Shown here piece by piece: positions 44,065 to 52,447 of a DNA stretch of 64,000 nucleotides (positions are counted from its first letter, which is position 1; each line of letters starts with the position of its first letter). Made by a program: the position numbers and the translations under genes. Below the pieces are notes generated by a model, which did not search any database, was not told where the DNA came from, and saw only the letters and a list, made by a program, of their open reading frames with translations. The stretch spans positions 124,001-188,000 of the forward strand of contig NZ_AHIL01000038.1 of NCBI RefSeq assembly GCF_000241525.1, in the 5' to 3' direction. The stretch is from Comamonas testosteroni ATCC 11996 (lineage in GTDB: Bacteria; Pseudomonadota; Gammaproteobacteria; Burkholderiales; Burkholderiaceae_C).

Positions 44065-46074
44065 CTAAGCCTTCATGCGCCGCCATAAAGTGGCCCGGCT
44101 GATGCCGAGAATTTCACAGGCCTGACGCTGATCACCCCCGACCGACTCCAGCACCTCGCGCAATCGCTTCTGTTCGGCAAGGCGACCCGCGTCTCTGAGC
44201 TGTGCCTGCCGGGCCGCGGCAGGCTGGGCCAGAGTCAGGCCATCGGCACACTCAGGGAAGACTTCAAGCAAGCGCGCCATATCCAGAAGGCCGCCCCGAC
44301 CTGAGCCCAGATAGTCGCTGCAGGCCAGCAGACGCTCCACCCAGTTGTCCAGTTCACGGACATTGCCGGGCCAGTCATGCGCCGCAGCCCTGGCCAGCAG
44401 TGCATCGAGCTGCTGCTCCACTCTGTCATGCAGTGCGCGGGGCAACCCGTTTGCAGCGCTCAGGCGCTGAGCCAGCATGGCGCGGCCCAGTTCCGCAACA
44501 TCGGCGGCACCACGCATTTGCAGCGAAGGCGTGCTCAGGCGCAGCACCGCCAGCCGGTAATAGAGATCGCGCCGGAACCGGCCACGCTCCACCTGATCGG
44601 CCAGATCCGCATGGGTGGCGGCAATCACGCGCACATCCACGGGAATCGGCGCGGTGGAACCTACGCGCAATACCTCACGCTCCTGCAGCACGCGCAGCAG
44701 CCGCGATTGCAGCGCCAGCGGCATGTCGCCAATTTCATCGAGAAACAGGGTCCCGGTATGCGCGGCCTCGATCAGGCCGGTCTTGCCGCCGCGCCTGGCT
44801 CCGGTAAAAGCGCCTTCCTCGTAACCGAAAAGCTCGCTCTCCAGCAGGCTTTCGCTGAGCGCCGCGCAGTTGACCGCCAGAAATGGCTGCTCTGCACGCC
44901 GCCCCGCGCTGTGAATGCCTTGCGCCACCAGCTCCTTGCCGGTCCCGCTTTCGCCCAGAATGAGCACCGTCGCATCGCTGCTCGCATACTGGCTGGCCAG
45001 CAGTCGCACGCGCTGGGCAGCGGGGCTGCTGCCCAGATAGTCCTCAATGCGCCAGCGCACACCGGCAGCTCTTTGCCGCTGACTGGCGCGCAGGCTGCGA
45101 TCGGCCCGCTGGATCACGGCAGGATCGCGGCAGACCAGCAAAGCGCCGGTCACCAGCCCGTTCTCCACAATTGGCGCGCGTCGCACCACCAGGGTACGCA
45201 GGGCCAGTTGCACCACCTCTTCTCCCCCCTCCTCACCGGCAAGTGCCCGGGCCGTGCCCAGGGCCGGAGCCACCTCGTCCAGCATGCGGCCGTGCAAGGC
45301 CTCGACCGGGACCCCGAGCAAGGCGGCCATGCGTGGGTTCAGCGCGCAAATGCGGCCACGCTCGTCCACAGCAGCCACACCGTCCTGCAGCTGGTGCAGC
45401 ACGGTTTCCAGGCGTTGATGCCGGTCACGCTCGGCATGTCGATGACGGGCCAGCAGCATGGCATCGCTGAGCGCCTGGCGCACCGAAATATCGGAATACA
45501 GCAACACGCTGGCCATGCCAGCCTGCTCTGCCAGGTCGGCCACCAGGCCCGGCGCCACCACGGCGCCAACGCCCGACGCCCTGAGTTTCTGCACGCAGGC
45601 CGGCGCGTCATGCGGACCTTGATAGGCGATCTGGACCAGACCCAGGCCGAACAGGCTGTCGAACTGGGCCACCACGGGAGACGGCACCTCGAAGTTGACC
45701 AGACCCACGCGCGGAGCTTCCTCGGTGGTCTGCAACTTGGCCTGGCGCAACGCCTGCAGCAAATCCAGGCCACGCACTTCGACCATAGCCATTGGAATGT
45801 CCACGCGTTCTCGAATCCAGGCACCGCTGGCTCCCGCCCCCACCAGAGCATCGATGGGCTGGCGCAGATTGAGTGCCTGCACCTGGGCCACCGCATCGTC
45901 GAACGATGCCGAGATATGCGAGAACCTGGCCTCGCCCGACCAGGGCTGTGCCAGCCGCTCCAGCACCCGTCCCACACGGTAGCGGCCTACGGTGACGATG
46001 TGGGACAAATGCAGCTGGCCAGCTGCCGGCAGACGTTTGACGCCATCGTTCGATATCGCATTTGTTTCATTCAT
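44065..46074 (-). CDS. prpR: Sigma-54-dependent activator of the PrpR type
   Basis: A 669-residue enhancer-binding protein. About residues 15-190 form the PrpR sensor domain ([20 protein letters not shown], then [13 protein letters not shown]), followed by a PAS segment ([20 protein letters not shown]), the AAA+ domain ([18 protein letters not shown] loop, [16 protein letters not shown]) and a Fis-type helix-turn-helix at the end ([18 protein letters not shown]). GAFTGA shows that it contacts sigma-54. ATG at 46074 is chosen because the family similarity starts there; no ribosome site stands out. It is divergent from an operon with a -24/-12 promoter, its most obvious target, and not adjacent to prpC. 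Confidence 0.85.
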   Translation of the reverse strand: MNETNAISNDGVKRLPAAGQLHLSHIVTVGRYRVGRVLERLAQPWSGEARFSHISASFDDAVAQVQALNLRQPIDALVGAGASGAWIRERVDIPMAMVEVRGLDLLQALRQAKLQTTEEAPRVGLVNFEVPSPVVAQFDSLFGLGLVQIAYQGPHDAPACVQKLRASGVGAVVAPGLVADLAEQAGMASVLLYSDISVRQALSDAMLLARHRHAERDRHQRLETVLHQLQDGVAAVDERGRICALNPRMAALLGVPVEALHGRMLDEVAPALGTARALAGEEGGEEVVQLALRTLVVRRAPIVENGLVTGALLVCRDPAVIQRADRSLRASQRQRAAGVRWRIEDYLGSSPAAQRVRLLASQYASSDATVLILGESGTGKELVAQGIHSAGRRAEQPFLAVNCAALSESLLESELFGYEEGAFTGARRGGKTGLIEAAHTGTLFLDEIGDMPLALQSRLLRVLQEREVLRVGSTAPIPVDVRVIAATHADLADQVERGRFRRDLYYRLAVLRLSTPSLQMRGAADVAELGRAMLAQRLSAANGLPRALHDRVEQQLDALLARAAAHDWPGNVRELDNWVERLLACSDYLGSGRGGLLDMARLLEVFPECADGLTLAQPAAARQAQLRDAGRLAEQKRLREVLESVGGDQRQACEILGISRATLWRRMKA

Positions 46075-46091
46075 GAAAATGATTATTTCAT
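46065..46091. promoter_or_regulatory. TTTCAT/ATGAAA half-site array, candidate PrpR operator
   Basis: TTTCAT (46065), ATGAAA (46073) and TTTCAT (46086) alternate in orientation. The array overlaps the prpR start codon and lies about 110-135 bp upstream of the -24/-12 promoter, a usual place for an enhancer and for autoregulation. Confidence 0.4.
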
Positions 46092-46198
46092 TATCGATAT
46101 AGATCCCATACACCGCCGCAGGCAGCCAGTCCAGAAACTCAAGAAAAACCTAATGATTTCAAACACTTGATTCGCAAAGGGTTTTCCCTAGATTTGTC

Positions 46199-46214
46199 TG
46201 GCACAGTGCTTGCA
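46199..46214 (+). promoter_or_regulatory. Sigma-54 (-24/-12) promoter
   Basis: TGGCACAGTGCTTGCA matches the consensus TGGCAC-N5-TTGCA exactly, with GG and GC separated correctly (12 nt). Transcription would start near 46226, about 32 nt before the first ATG of the binding-protein operon. A sigma-54 activator gene is divergent. Confidence 0.85.
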
Positions 46215-46257
46215 CTACCAGGCCATACCAATAGGGATTTGGATCCAGGAGATATCC

Positions 46258-47232
46258 ATGTTTTTGAACCGTCGCAATCTTGTTGTCCAGGCCTTGACTC
46301 TTTCCGTGCTGGGCGCAGCTGGCCTGGCCCAGGCAGCCGACTGGCCCACGCGCCCGATTCGCCTTGTGGTGCCGTTTTCCGCAGGCGGCGCCAATGACTT
46401 GATGGCCCGCTCGGCGGCCGAAGGCGCTTCCAAGATCCTCGGCCAACCCGTGGTGATCGACAACCGCCCCGGCGCAGGCGGCACAGTGGGTGCCGATATC
46501 GTGGCCAAGGCCCAGCCCGATGGCTACACGCTGCTGGTCAGTGCGGCAGGCGTCATCTCCAACAGCATGATCAAGAAGACCATGCCTTTCAAGGATGATG
46601 CACTGCAGCCCGTGGTGATGATTGGCCTCGCACCTTCGGTGATCGTGGTGCCCAAGAACGCGCCCTATAACAATCTGCGCGACTTCGTCGAAGCTTCGAA
46701 GAAGGGCGCCGGCTTCAACTTTGCCACCGCCGGTACGGGCAGCACGCCGCACTTCGTGGCCGAGATGCTGAATGTGAAATACGGTGCCAAGCTGCAGCCC
46801 GTGCCCTACAAGAGCGGTTCGGAGAGCACCACGGCCGTGCTGGGCGGCCAGGTCGAAGGCACGTCCGAAGCCAGCATCATCGCGCTGCCGCACATCATTC
46901 ACGAGGGCAAGTTCAAACCTCTGGCCACGACCTGGACCCAGCGCATCTCTGCCTACCCCCAGCTCTCCACTGCCGTCGAGCAAGGCTTTGCGGATCTGCA
47001 GATCGCGCACTGGGCCGGCATTCATGCCCCCAAGGGCACGCCGCCCGCCATTCTGGACAAGCTGGCAGCTGCCGTGGACAAGGCCATGAAGGAGCCCGCC
47101 ACCGTCGAGAAGCTCAAGGGACTGGGCATCGAGCCGGTCGGCGGCACACGTGCGGAATTCGTGAAGTTTGCCGATGCCGAGCGCAAGCGCCTGGGCGAGA
47201 TCGTCAAGGCAGCTCAAATGCAGGAAAAGTGA
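46258..47232 (+). CDS. Tripartite tricarboxylate-type periplasmic binding protein (Bug family), first copy
   Basis: A 324-residue solute receptor of the Bug/TctC family: signal peptide (RRNLVVQALTLSVLGAAGLA), mature start ADWPTRPIRLVVPFSAGGAN, then PVVIDNRPGAGGTVGADIVA and YTLLVSAAG. These proteins bind carboxylates through a flattened pocket and either feed TctAB permeases or act as sensors. GGAG lies six bases before ATG at 46258; the longer frame from 46210 overlaps the sigma-54 promoter and is rejected. No TctA/TctB genes are near. Confidence 0.85.
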   Translation: MFLNRRNLVVQALTLSVLGAAGLAQAADWPTRPIRLVVPFSAGGANDLMARSAAEGASKILGQPVVIDNRPGAGGTVGADIVAKAQPDGYTLLVSAAGVISNSMIKKTMPFKDDALQPVVMIGLAPSVIVVPKNAPYNNLRDFVEASKKGAGFNFATAGTGSTPHFVAEMLNVKYGAKLQPVPYKSGSESTTAVLGGQVEGTSEASIIALPHIIHEGKFKPLATTWTQRISAYPQLSTAVEQGFADLQIAHWAGIHAPKGTPPAILDKLAAAVDKAMKEPATVEKLKGLGIEPVGGTRAEFVKFADAERKRLGEIVKAAQMQEK

Positions 47233-47307
47233 GATTCACAAAAAGCATAGCATCCAGCGTATACCCCATATACGCTGAAGCCTGAAAATAGTACTGAGAG
47301 CTGATTC

Positions 47308-48309
47308 ATGATTTCCCGTAGAAACGCCTTGCTGCGCGCCACTGCCTGCGCTGCCGCCGCCACCGCCTTGCTGGGCGGCCCCTCTGCCGCTCTGGCCCAG
47401 GGCTCTGAAGCCTGGCCCACCCGCACCGTCAAGCTCATCGTGCCCTATGCGGCAGGCGGCTATGCCGACACTCGCGCACGCCTGATTGCCGACTCGCTGG
47501 GCAAGGTGCTGGGCCAGCCCGTGATCATCGACAACCGCGGCGGTGCCGGTGGCGTAACGGGCACGGACGCTATCGCCAAGGCCAACGACGGCCACACCTT
47601 CGGCTTCGGCTCGCCAGGCCCCCTGGTCACCAACCCCATGCTGATGAAGAAGATGCCTTATGACGCCAAGACGGCGTTCAAGCCCATCATCCTCATCGAG
47701 CAAGCACCCCTGTTTCTGACCACCGCTCCCAACCAGCCCTTCAAGAGCGTGCAGCAGCTGCTGGCCCATGCCAAGGCCAAGCCTGGCGATCTGACCTATG
47801 GCTCCTCGGGCGTGGGCGGGGCCCATCATCTGTCGGGCGAGCTGCTGGCCTACCAGACCCAGACCCAGCTGACCCATGTGCCCTACAAGGGCGGCTCGCT
47901 GGCAGCCACCGACCTCATGGGCGGCCATCTGGCCATGATGTTCGAGATGGGCTACTCAGCCCTGCCTTCCATCAAGGCCAAAAAGATCAATGCCCTGGCC
48001 GTCTCCAGCAAGACCCGTCTGGCCGTGCTGCCCGAGGTGCCCACGCTGGATGAAGCCGGGGTCAAGGGCTTTGAGTCGTACAACTGGCTGGGCATGATTG
48101 CGCCGGCCGGCACGCCCGACGCCGTGGTGGCCAAGCTCAACCAGGCCGTCAACGAAGCGCTCAAGACCGACAAGTCTCTGCGCCAGATGATCGAAAGCAG
48201 TGGCGGCCAGATCATGGGCGGCACGGCCCAGGCCTATGGCAAATACCTGGAAGCCGAGCGCGCCAAGTGGGGGCCGGTGATCAAGAACGCGAATATTTCG
48301 CTGGACTAA
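47308..48309 (+). CDS. Tripartite tricarboxylate-type periplasmic binding protein (Bug family), second copy
   Basis: A 333-residue Bug-family receptor, distinct from the first copy (GSEAWPTRTVKLIVPYAAGG, PVIIDNRGGAGGVTGTDAIA). The signal region SRRNALLRATACAAAATALL has a twin-arginine look, so Tat export is possible. GAGAGC precedes ATG at 47308; 75 nt separate it from the first copy, with no terminator between. Probably co-transcribed from the sigma-54 promoter. Ligand unknown; a C4-C7 carboxylate is expected. Confidence 0.84.
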   Translation: MISRRNALLRATACAAAATALLGGPSAALAQGSEAWPTRTVKLIVPYAAGGYADTRARLIADSLGKVLGQPVIIDNRGGAGGVTGTDAIAKANDGHTFGFGSPGPLVTNPMLMKKMPYDAKTAFKPIILIEQAPLFLTTAPNQPFKSVQQLLAHAKAKPGDLTYGSSGVGGAHHLSGELLAYQTQTQLTHVPYKGGSLAATDLMGGHLAMMFEMGYSALPSIKAKKINALAVSSKTRLAVLPEVPTLDEAGVKGFESYNWLGMIAPAGTPDAVVAKLNQAVNEALKTDKSLRQMIESSGGQIMGGTAQAYGKYLEAERAKWGPVIKNANISLD

Positions 48310-48433
48310 CCCTCTGGGGAGCTGCGCGGCAGCTCTGCCTGGCGGCACCCGTCAGAAGTGCATGCAGCCATCAAACCTGATATCTGTATGCACCCATCAG
48401 ATAAGCCTCAAAGCCCTTTTCAACACGAATCTC

Positions 48434-49294
48434 ATGAACCCGAAACAACAACTCAAGGCCCTGGCCGATGCCCGCCGCGGTGTCATTGTTCCCGGAGCTT
48501 TCAACGCCATGTCGGCGCGGCTGATCGCCGATCTGGGCTTTGAAGCCATCTATGTAACCGGTGCCGGCGTGACCAATATGTGGTTCGGCATGCCCGACCA
48601 GGGCTTTATGGGTCTCAGCGATATCGCCGACCATACGGCCCGCATCCGCGACGCCGTGGAGGTGCCGCTGCTGGTCGATGCCGATACCGGCTTCGGCAAC
48701 GCCGTCAACACCTACCATGCCGTGCGCACGCTGGAGCGTTCCGGTGCCGACTGCATTCAGCTCGAAGACCAGGTCAGCCCCAAGCGCTGCGGCCACTTCA
48801 ATGGCAAGGCCGTGATCGAAACCAGCGAAATGCTGGGCAAGATCAGGGCCGCCGTCGATGCGCGCCGCGACAGCGGCACCCTCATCATGGCCCGCACCGA
48901 TGCCGCCGCCGTCCACGGCTTCGAAGCCGCCATCGAGCGTGCCCAGCAGTTTCAGGAAGCCGGCGCCGACATCCTGTTTGTCGAAGCCGTTACCCAGGCC
49001 GAAGAAGTGCGCGCCCTGCCGCAGCGCCTGCAAGCTCCCCAGCTCATGAATATGGTCATCGGCGGCAAGACCCCCATCTTCAACGCCGACGAACTGGGTG
49101 AGTTGGGCTATGGCTTTGTGCTCTACGCCAATGCCGCACTGCAAGGCGCTGTGGCCGGCATGCAAAAGTGCCTGACGCTGCTGCGTGACGATCACAAGGT
49201 CGATGAAGACCCCGCCATCGTCGCTCCGTTTCTTGAGCGCCAGCGCTTGGTGAACAAGGACTTCTGGGATGGGCTGGAGCAAAAGTACCAGTAA
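48434..49294 (+). CDS. Isocitrate lyase / PEP-mutase family lyase (2-methylisocitrate or dimethylmalate lyase-like)
   Basis: A 286-residue TIM-barrel lyase of the ICL/PEPM superfamily: GVIVPGAFNAMSARLIADLG, VDADTGFGNAVNTYHAVRTL (metal-binding Asp), EDQVSPKRCGHFNGKAVIE with the lyase Cys in KRCGH, and IMARTDAAAVHGFEAA. PrpB belongs here, and the methylcitrate unit at 36689-42834 lacks a prpB, so this could be the missing enzyme; however, the sequence also resembles dimethylmalate or oxaloacetate lyases, and the location downstream of Bug receptors suggests another acid. ATG at 48434 is chosen from family alignment; the ribosome site is poor. Confidence 0.75.
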   Translation: MNPKQQLKALADARRGVIVPGAFNAMSARLIADLGFEAIYVTGAGVTNMWFGMPDQGFMGLSDIADHTARIRDAVEVPLLVDADTGFGNAVNTYHAVRTLERSGADCIQLEDQVSPKRCGHFNGKAVIETSEMLGKIRAAVDARRDSGTLIMARTDAAAVHGFEAAIERAQQFQEAGADILFVEAVTQAEEVRALPQRLQAPQLMNMVIGGKTPIFNADELGELGYGFVLYANAALQGAVAGMQKCLTLLRDDHKVDEDPAIVAPFLERQRLVNKDFWDGLEQKYQ

Positions 49295-49322
49295 TCCGGT
49301 CTCCGGACCCAGCGCCTAAATC

Positions 49323-49363
49323 GCATGCAGCGCTGATACATCAAGCGCTGCATGCCATGTTTT
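49323..49363 (+). terminator. Terminator after the lyase gene
   Basis: A 12-bp perfect stem (GCATGCAGCGCT/AGCGCTGCATGC) with a 9-nt loop, followed after a few bases by TTTT. It ends the sigma-54 operon. Confidence 0.65.
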
Positions 49364-49451
49364 CATGGCCGGTGTGACCATGGCCGGCATCATTCACTCC
49401 CCTGGCTACGGATCTGAAACCGGATACGCAGAGAGTTCTTGGCGTCATCCT

Positions 49452-50789
49452 CTATAGCAGCGTGGCTCCATCCAGCGCCAGCCTGACCGGCATCAAGGCA
49501 TGCCGAAGTTTTTCGAGCGGCACCGACCCCAAGGCCAGCCGCAGAGCTTGCGGCACTTGCACGCCAGTGGCGAAGGGTTCGGCCGTAGACACGGAAATTC
49601 CTGCCGTCTGCAGTGCCATAGCGACCTGATCGGCTCTCAGGTCTTCAGGCATGGGGAGCCAGACAAAATACGAACTGGGGTGGCGCATACAGGGCAGCCC
49701 TTTGAAGACCTGCGTCACCTGTTTCTGACGCATCCTGGCATCCTCTCGCTTCTGAGCTTCCAGCCTGGCAACAGTCCCGTCTCTCAGCCAGCTCACAACC
49801 ATGGCGGTCATGACTCCGGGGGTGTTCCAGGTCGTTGCACGGATAGCTCGTTCTATCCGAGATATCCAGGCTGCCGGCGCGGCCACAAAGCCCACCCGCA
49901 AACCCGTGGCGACATTCTTGGAAAAACCTGAGACATATACCGTGGACTCTGGCAGCAGTGCAGCCATGGGCGGTGGAGCATCCGGAGCAAGAAACGCATA
50001 CGCGGCATCTTCAATCAGCAACAAGCCATGGCGACGGATCAACGCTGCAAATGCATGACGTCGGTTGATGCTCATCACCCATCCAAGCGGATTATGGAGA
50101 GTCGGCATTGCATAGACCGCGCGCACCTTGCGGCGTTGGCACAGCAACTCCAGCGCATCGAGGTCAGGCCCCGAACCAGCTGCCGGAATGGCAATCAGCT
50201 CAAGCCTCAACTGTTGCGCCAGCACCTTGAAGCCCGGGTAGCTCAAAGCGTCAACAGCCACTACATCGCCAGCTTGCAGCAATGCCATGGCCGTGCTTGC
50301 GAGTCCATGCTGTGCCCCATCCACGATAAGCACCTGTTCGGCAGGAACCGTCAGCCTACGGTTTTCAAGGTATAGGGCGATAGCAGCTCGTTCATGGGCC
50401 CGGCCTCCATGCGGCTGATAGCGCAGCAGCGCCTCCAAATCTCCACTGACGGCAAGTTGACGCAATGCGGAGCGCAACAACTCGGCTTGACCAGGAAGAG
50501 CAGGAGCGTTGAAGTTCAGGTCTAGCATGCCTATCGCAGTGGCATGCTGGTCGATACCGAGGCCAGGTGGCAGCGCTGTTTCACGCACAAAGGTTCCTCG
50601 TCCCGTCTCGCCGCTGACCAGGCCCATGGCCTGCAGTTCGGCATAGACACGAGTCGCCGTGACCAGGGCCAGTCCTTCCCGGGATGCCAGTTGCCGGTGG
50701 GTGGGCAGGCGTGTGCCCGGTGCCAGCCGGCCTTCGCGAATTTCCGAGGCGAGCTGGTCCACCAGCTGCTTGTATCGGGCAATCGGCAT
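49452..50789 (-). CDS. MocR/PdxR-type regulator (GntR helix-turn-helix plus aminotransferase fold)
   Basis: A 445-residue protein. Residues 5-70 are a GntR winged helix (LASEIREGRLAPGTRLPTHR, VTATRVYAELQAMGLV). The rest is a fold-type I aminotransferase with the PLP-binding region VSGFSKNVATGLRVGF, where the Lys is expected to carry PLP. MocR regulators use PLP or amino compounds as effectors and usually control the adjacent divergent gene, here the DJ-1/PfpI gene. In the 90-nt gap TGTATC and GATACA occur on the two sides and may be operator halves. Confidence 0.85.
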   Translation of the reverse strand: MPIARYKQLVDQLASEIREGRLAPGTRLPTHRQLASREGLALVTATRVYAELQAMGLVSGETGRGTFVRETALPPGLGIDQHATAIGMLDLNFNAPALPGQAELLRSALRQLAVSGDLEALLRYQPHGGRAHERAAIALYLENRRLTVPAEQVLIVDGAQHGLASTAMALLQAGDVVAVDALSYPGFKVLAQQLRLELIAIPAAGSGPDLDALELLCQRRKVRAVYAMPTLHNPLGWVMSINRRHAFAALIRRHGLLLIEDAAYAFLAPDAPPPMAALLPESTVYVSGFSKNVATGLRVGFVAAPAAWISRIERAIRATTWNTPGVMTAMVVSWLRDGTVARLEAQKREDARMRQKQVTQVFKGLPCMRHPSSYFVWLPMPEDLRADQVAMALQTAGISVSTAEPFATGVQVPQALRLALGSVPLEKLRHALMPVRLALDGATLL

Positions 50790-50879
50790 ATAGAGCCTGT
50801 ATCCATGACAATTATTTGAGTGTATTGGACCTCATCTCTAGCATGACCATTGATACAAGTTCACATCCGGAACATCCCA

Positions 50880-51482
50880 ATGCATATCGCAATCCTGACT
50901 TTCGAAGGCTTTAACGAGCTCGATTCACTCATTTCTCTAGGCATACTCAACCGCATCAAGCGAACCGGTTGGCGGGTGTCGATTGCCTGCCCGAGTGCAC
51001 GGGTCAAGTCAATGAACGGAGTGGTCATCGAAGCCCAGGCTACTCTGGAGGACGCGAGTGCTGCAGATGCGGTCATCGTGGGCAGTGGAATGCAAACGCG
51101 AGAGATCGCGCGCAATGCCGACCTCATGTCAAGGCTCAGGCTGGACCCTTCACGGCAACTGATTGCTGCACAGTGTTCCGGCACGCTGGTACTGGCCAAG
51201 CTCGGCTTGCTGGATGGCGTGATGGCCTGTACCGACCTGACAACCAGGCCCTGGGTTGAAGAGGCTGGCATACGCGTGCTGGAGCAGCCCTTCTTCGCAA
51301 ACGGCAACGTGGCTACCGCTGGAGGCTGCCTGGCAGCGCAATACCTTGCCGCATGGCTTATTGCCCGTGTCGAGGGGATTGAGGCCGCCAGGAGTGCATT
51401 GCATTACGTGGCCCCGGTGGGTGAGAAAGATGTCTATGTGGCCCGGGCCATCGCCAATATCTCGCCTTACCTGCCTGACTGA
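50880..51482 (+). CDS. DJ-1/PfpI family protein
   Basis: A 200-residue DJ-1/PfpI (class I glutamine amidotransferase-like) protein. Cys99 in AAQCSGTLVLAKLGLLDG sits in the nucleophile elbow; the N-terminal HIAILTFEGFNELDS contains the conserved Glu position. Family members are isonitrile hydratases, glyoxalase-like enzymes or the sensor part of regulators. ATG at 50880 gives the normal start; an upstream frame to 50850 lacks homology. It is divergent from the MocR regulator and probably controlled by it. Confidence 0.78.
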   Translation: MHIAILTFEGFNELDSLISLGILNRIKRTGWRVSIACPSARVKSMNGVVIEAQATLEDASAADAVIVGSGMQTREIARNADLMSRLRLDPSRQLIAAQCSGTLVLAKLGLLDGVMACTDLTTRPWVEEAGIRVLEQPFFANGNVATAGGCLAAQYLAAWLIARVEGIEAARSALHYVAPVGEKDVYVARAIANISPYLPD

Positions 51483-51730
51483 CCTGCTGCATCAGCTTGA
51501 TCGCCGCCGGCAGCGACCGCTTTGAAGCGCCCTGAAGACCTCAGGCGACTCGAATGCGGCCGGTCGTCGATTTCGGTAAGGCCTCTGAGCCCGGGCTCTT
51601 TGCAAATTCCGGATTGTTCGCTTGCACAAAAATCGCTGATGCCCTCAACTCGAGAACACCCAGGCGGTCAAAACGATCCTCATTGTTGCTACTGCGGGTA
51701 AAGCACAGCAGGCACGGCTCAGGCAATGGC

Positions 51731-52327
51731 TCACGCCGCCTTCCAGCCTTGCAGCATCAAATCCAGCGCCTGCAAGGCCTCGTTCAGGCGCTCGGGTGGA
51801 GCGCCCTCCTCGGCAATCCAGAAAGCCGCTTCGATCAGGCAGCCGTTGAGCAACCTTGCCAGCGCAGCTGCACTGGCATTCACGATGATGCCCTCGTCGA
51901 TGAGCTGCTGCAAAAAACCGGCGATAAAAGCAATGCATTGCTGATGCTGCTGCCCCTGGTCAGTACCGGTGAGCACAGAGCGCGCATCCTGCAGCACGAT
52001 GCGGCGAATCTCAGCCTCCTGCGCCATGGCCAGATAGGCACGGCAATAGGCTAGAAAGCCTTCCCATGGATCGGCATGGCCTCGCAACACAAGCTCCAGC
52101 CGCTGGTCCATTTCCTCATCCATCTGCGCCACCACGGCAGCCAGCAGACCGGACTTGCCGCCAAAGTGGTGGTAGAGCGCGCCGCGCGTCAAACCGGCCT
52201 GCGCGGTCAGCTCTTCCATGGCTGCCTGGGCGTAGCCATGCCTGGCAAAAGCGCTGCGCGCCGCGGTGATCAGCTTGGCCCGCGTGGCTTCGATCATGCT
52301 GGCACGACTCTGGCGAACTTGGGTCAA
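51731..52327 (-). CDS. TetR-family repressor
   Basis: A 198-residue regulator with an N-terminal TetR helix-turn-helix (LITAARSAFARHGYAQAAME, LTRGALYHHFGGKSGLLAAV) and a helical ligand domain (AALARLLNGCLIEAAFWIAEE). The best start is TTG at 52327, six bases after GGGAG; ATG at 52297 is the alternative. The same frame stays open far upstream to 53620, but that part is antisense to the MFS gene and has no homology. It is divergent from the MFS exporter, with palindromic operators in the gap, a standard efflux repressor layout. Confidence 0.83.
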   Translation of the reverse strand: MTQVRQSRASMIEATRAKLITAARSAFARHGYAQAAMEELTAQAGLTRGALYHHFGGKSGLLAAVVAQMDEEMDQRLELVLRGHADPWEGFLAYCRAYLAMAQEAEIRRIVLQDARSVLTGTDQGQQHQQCIAFIAGFLQQLIDEGIIVNASAAALARLLNGCLIEAAFWIAEEGAPPERLNEALQALDLMLQGWKAA

Positions 52328-52349
52328 AGCGAACTCCCGGCGATATTCA

Positions 52350-52376
52350 CATACAAAGCGTATGCCAATCATACGC
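52350..52376. promoter_or_regulatory. TetR operator with three alternating half-sites
   Basis: CATAC-AAAGC-GTATG-CCAAT-CATAC; the right pair extends to a perfect GCGTATG-N5-CATACGC. Equal 5-bp spacers suggest overlapping sites for two dimers. It lies 23 nt from the repressor start. Confidence 0.75.
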
Positions 52377-52406
52377 GCTACATCCCAAGCTCCTAGAATG
52401 TCACTC

Positions 52407-52423
52407 GCATACACAATGTATGC
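52407..52423. promoter_or_regulatory. Second TetR operator, next to the MFS gene
   Basis: Perfect palindrome GCATAC-ACAAT-GTATGC, the same half-sites in opposite order, 25 nt before the MFS start codon. Confidence 0.75.
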
Positions 52424-52447
52424 AAATGAATCTATGCAAGGGTTTCC

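Noticed and set aside
51590..51620. GAGCCCGGGCTC followed by TTT as a terminator between the DJ-1 and TetR genes
   Set aside because: A 12-bp palindrome with no room for a loop and only three T; too weak to annotate.
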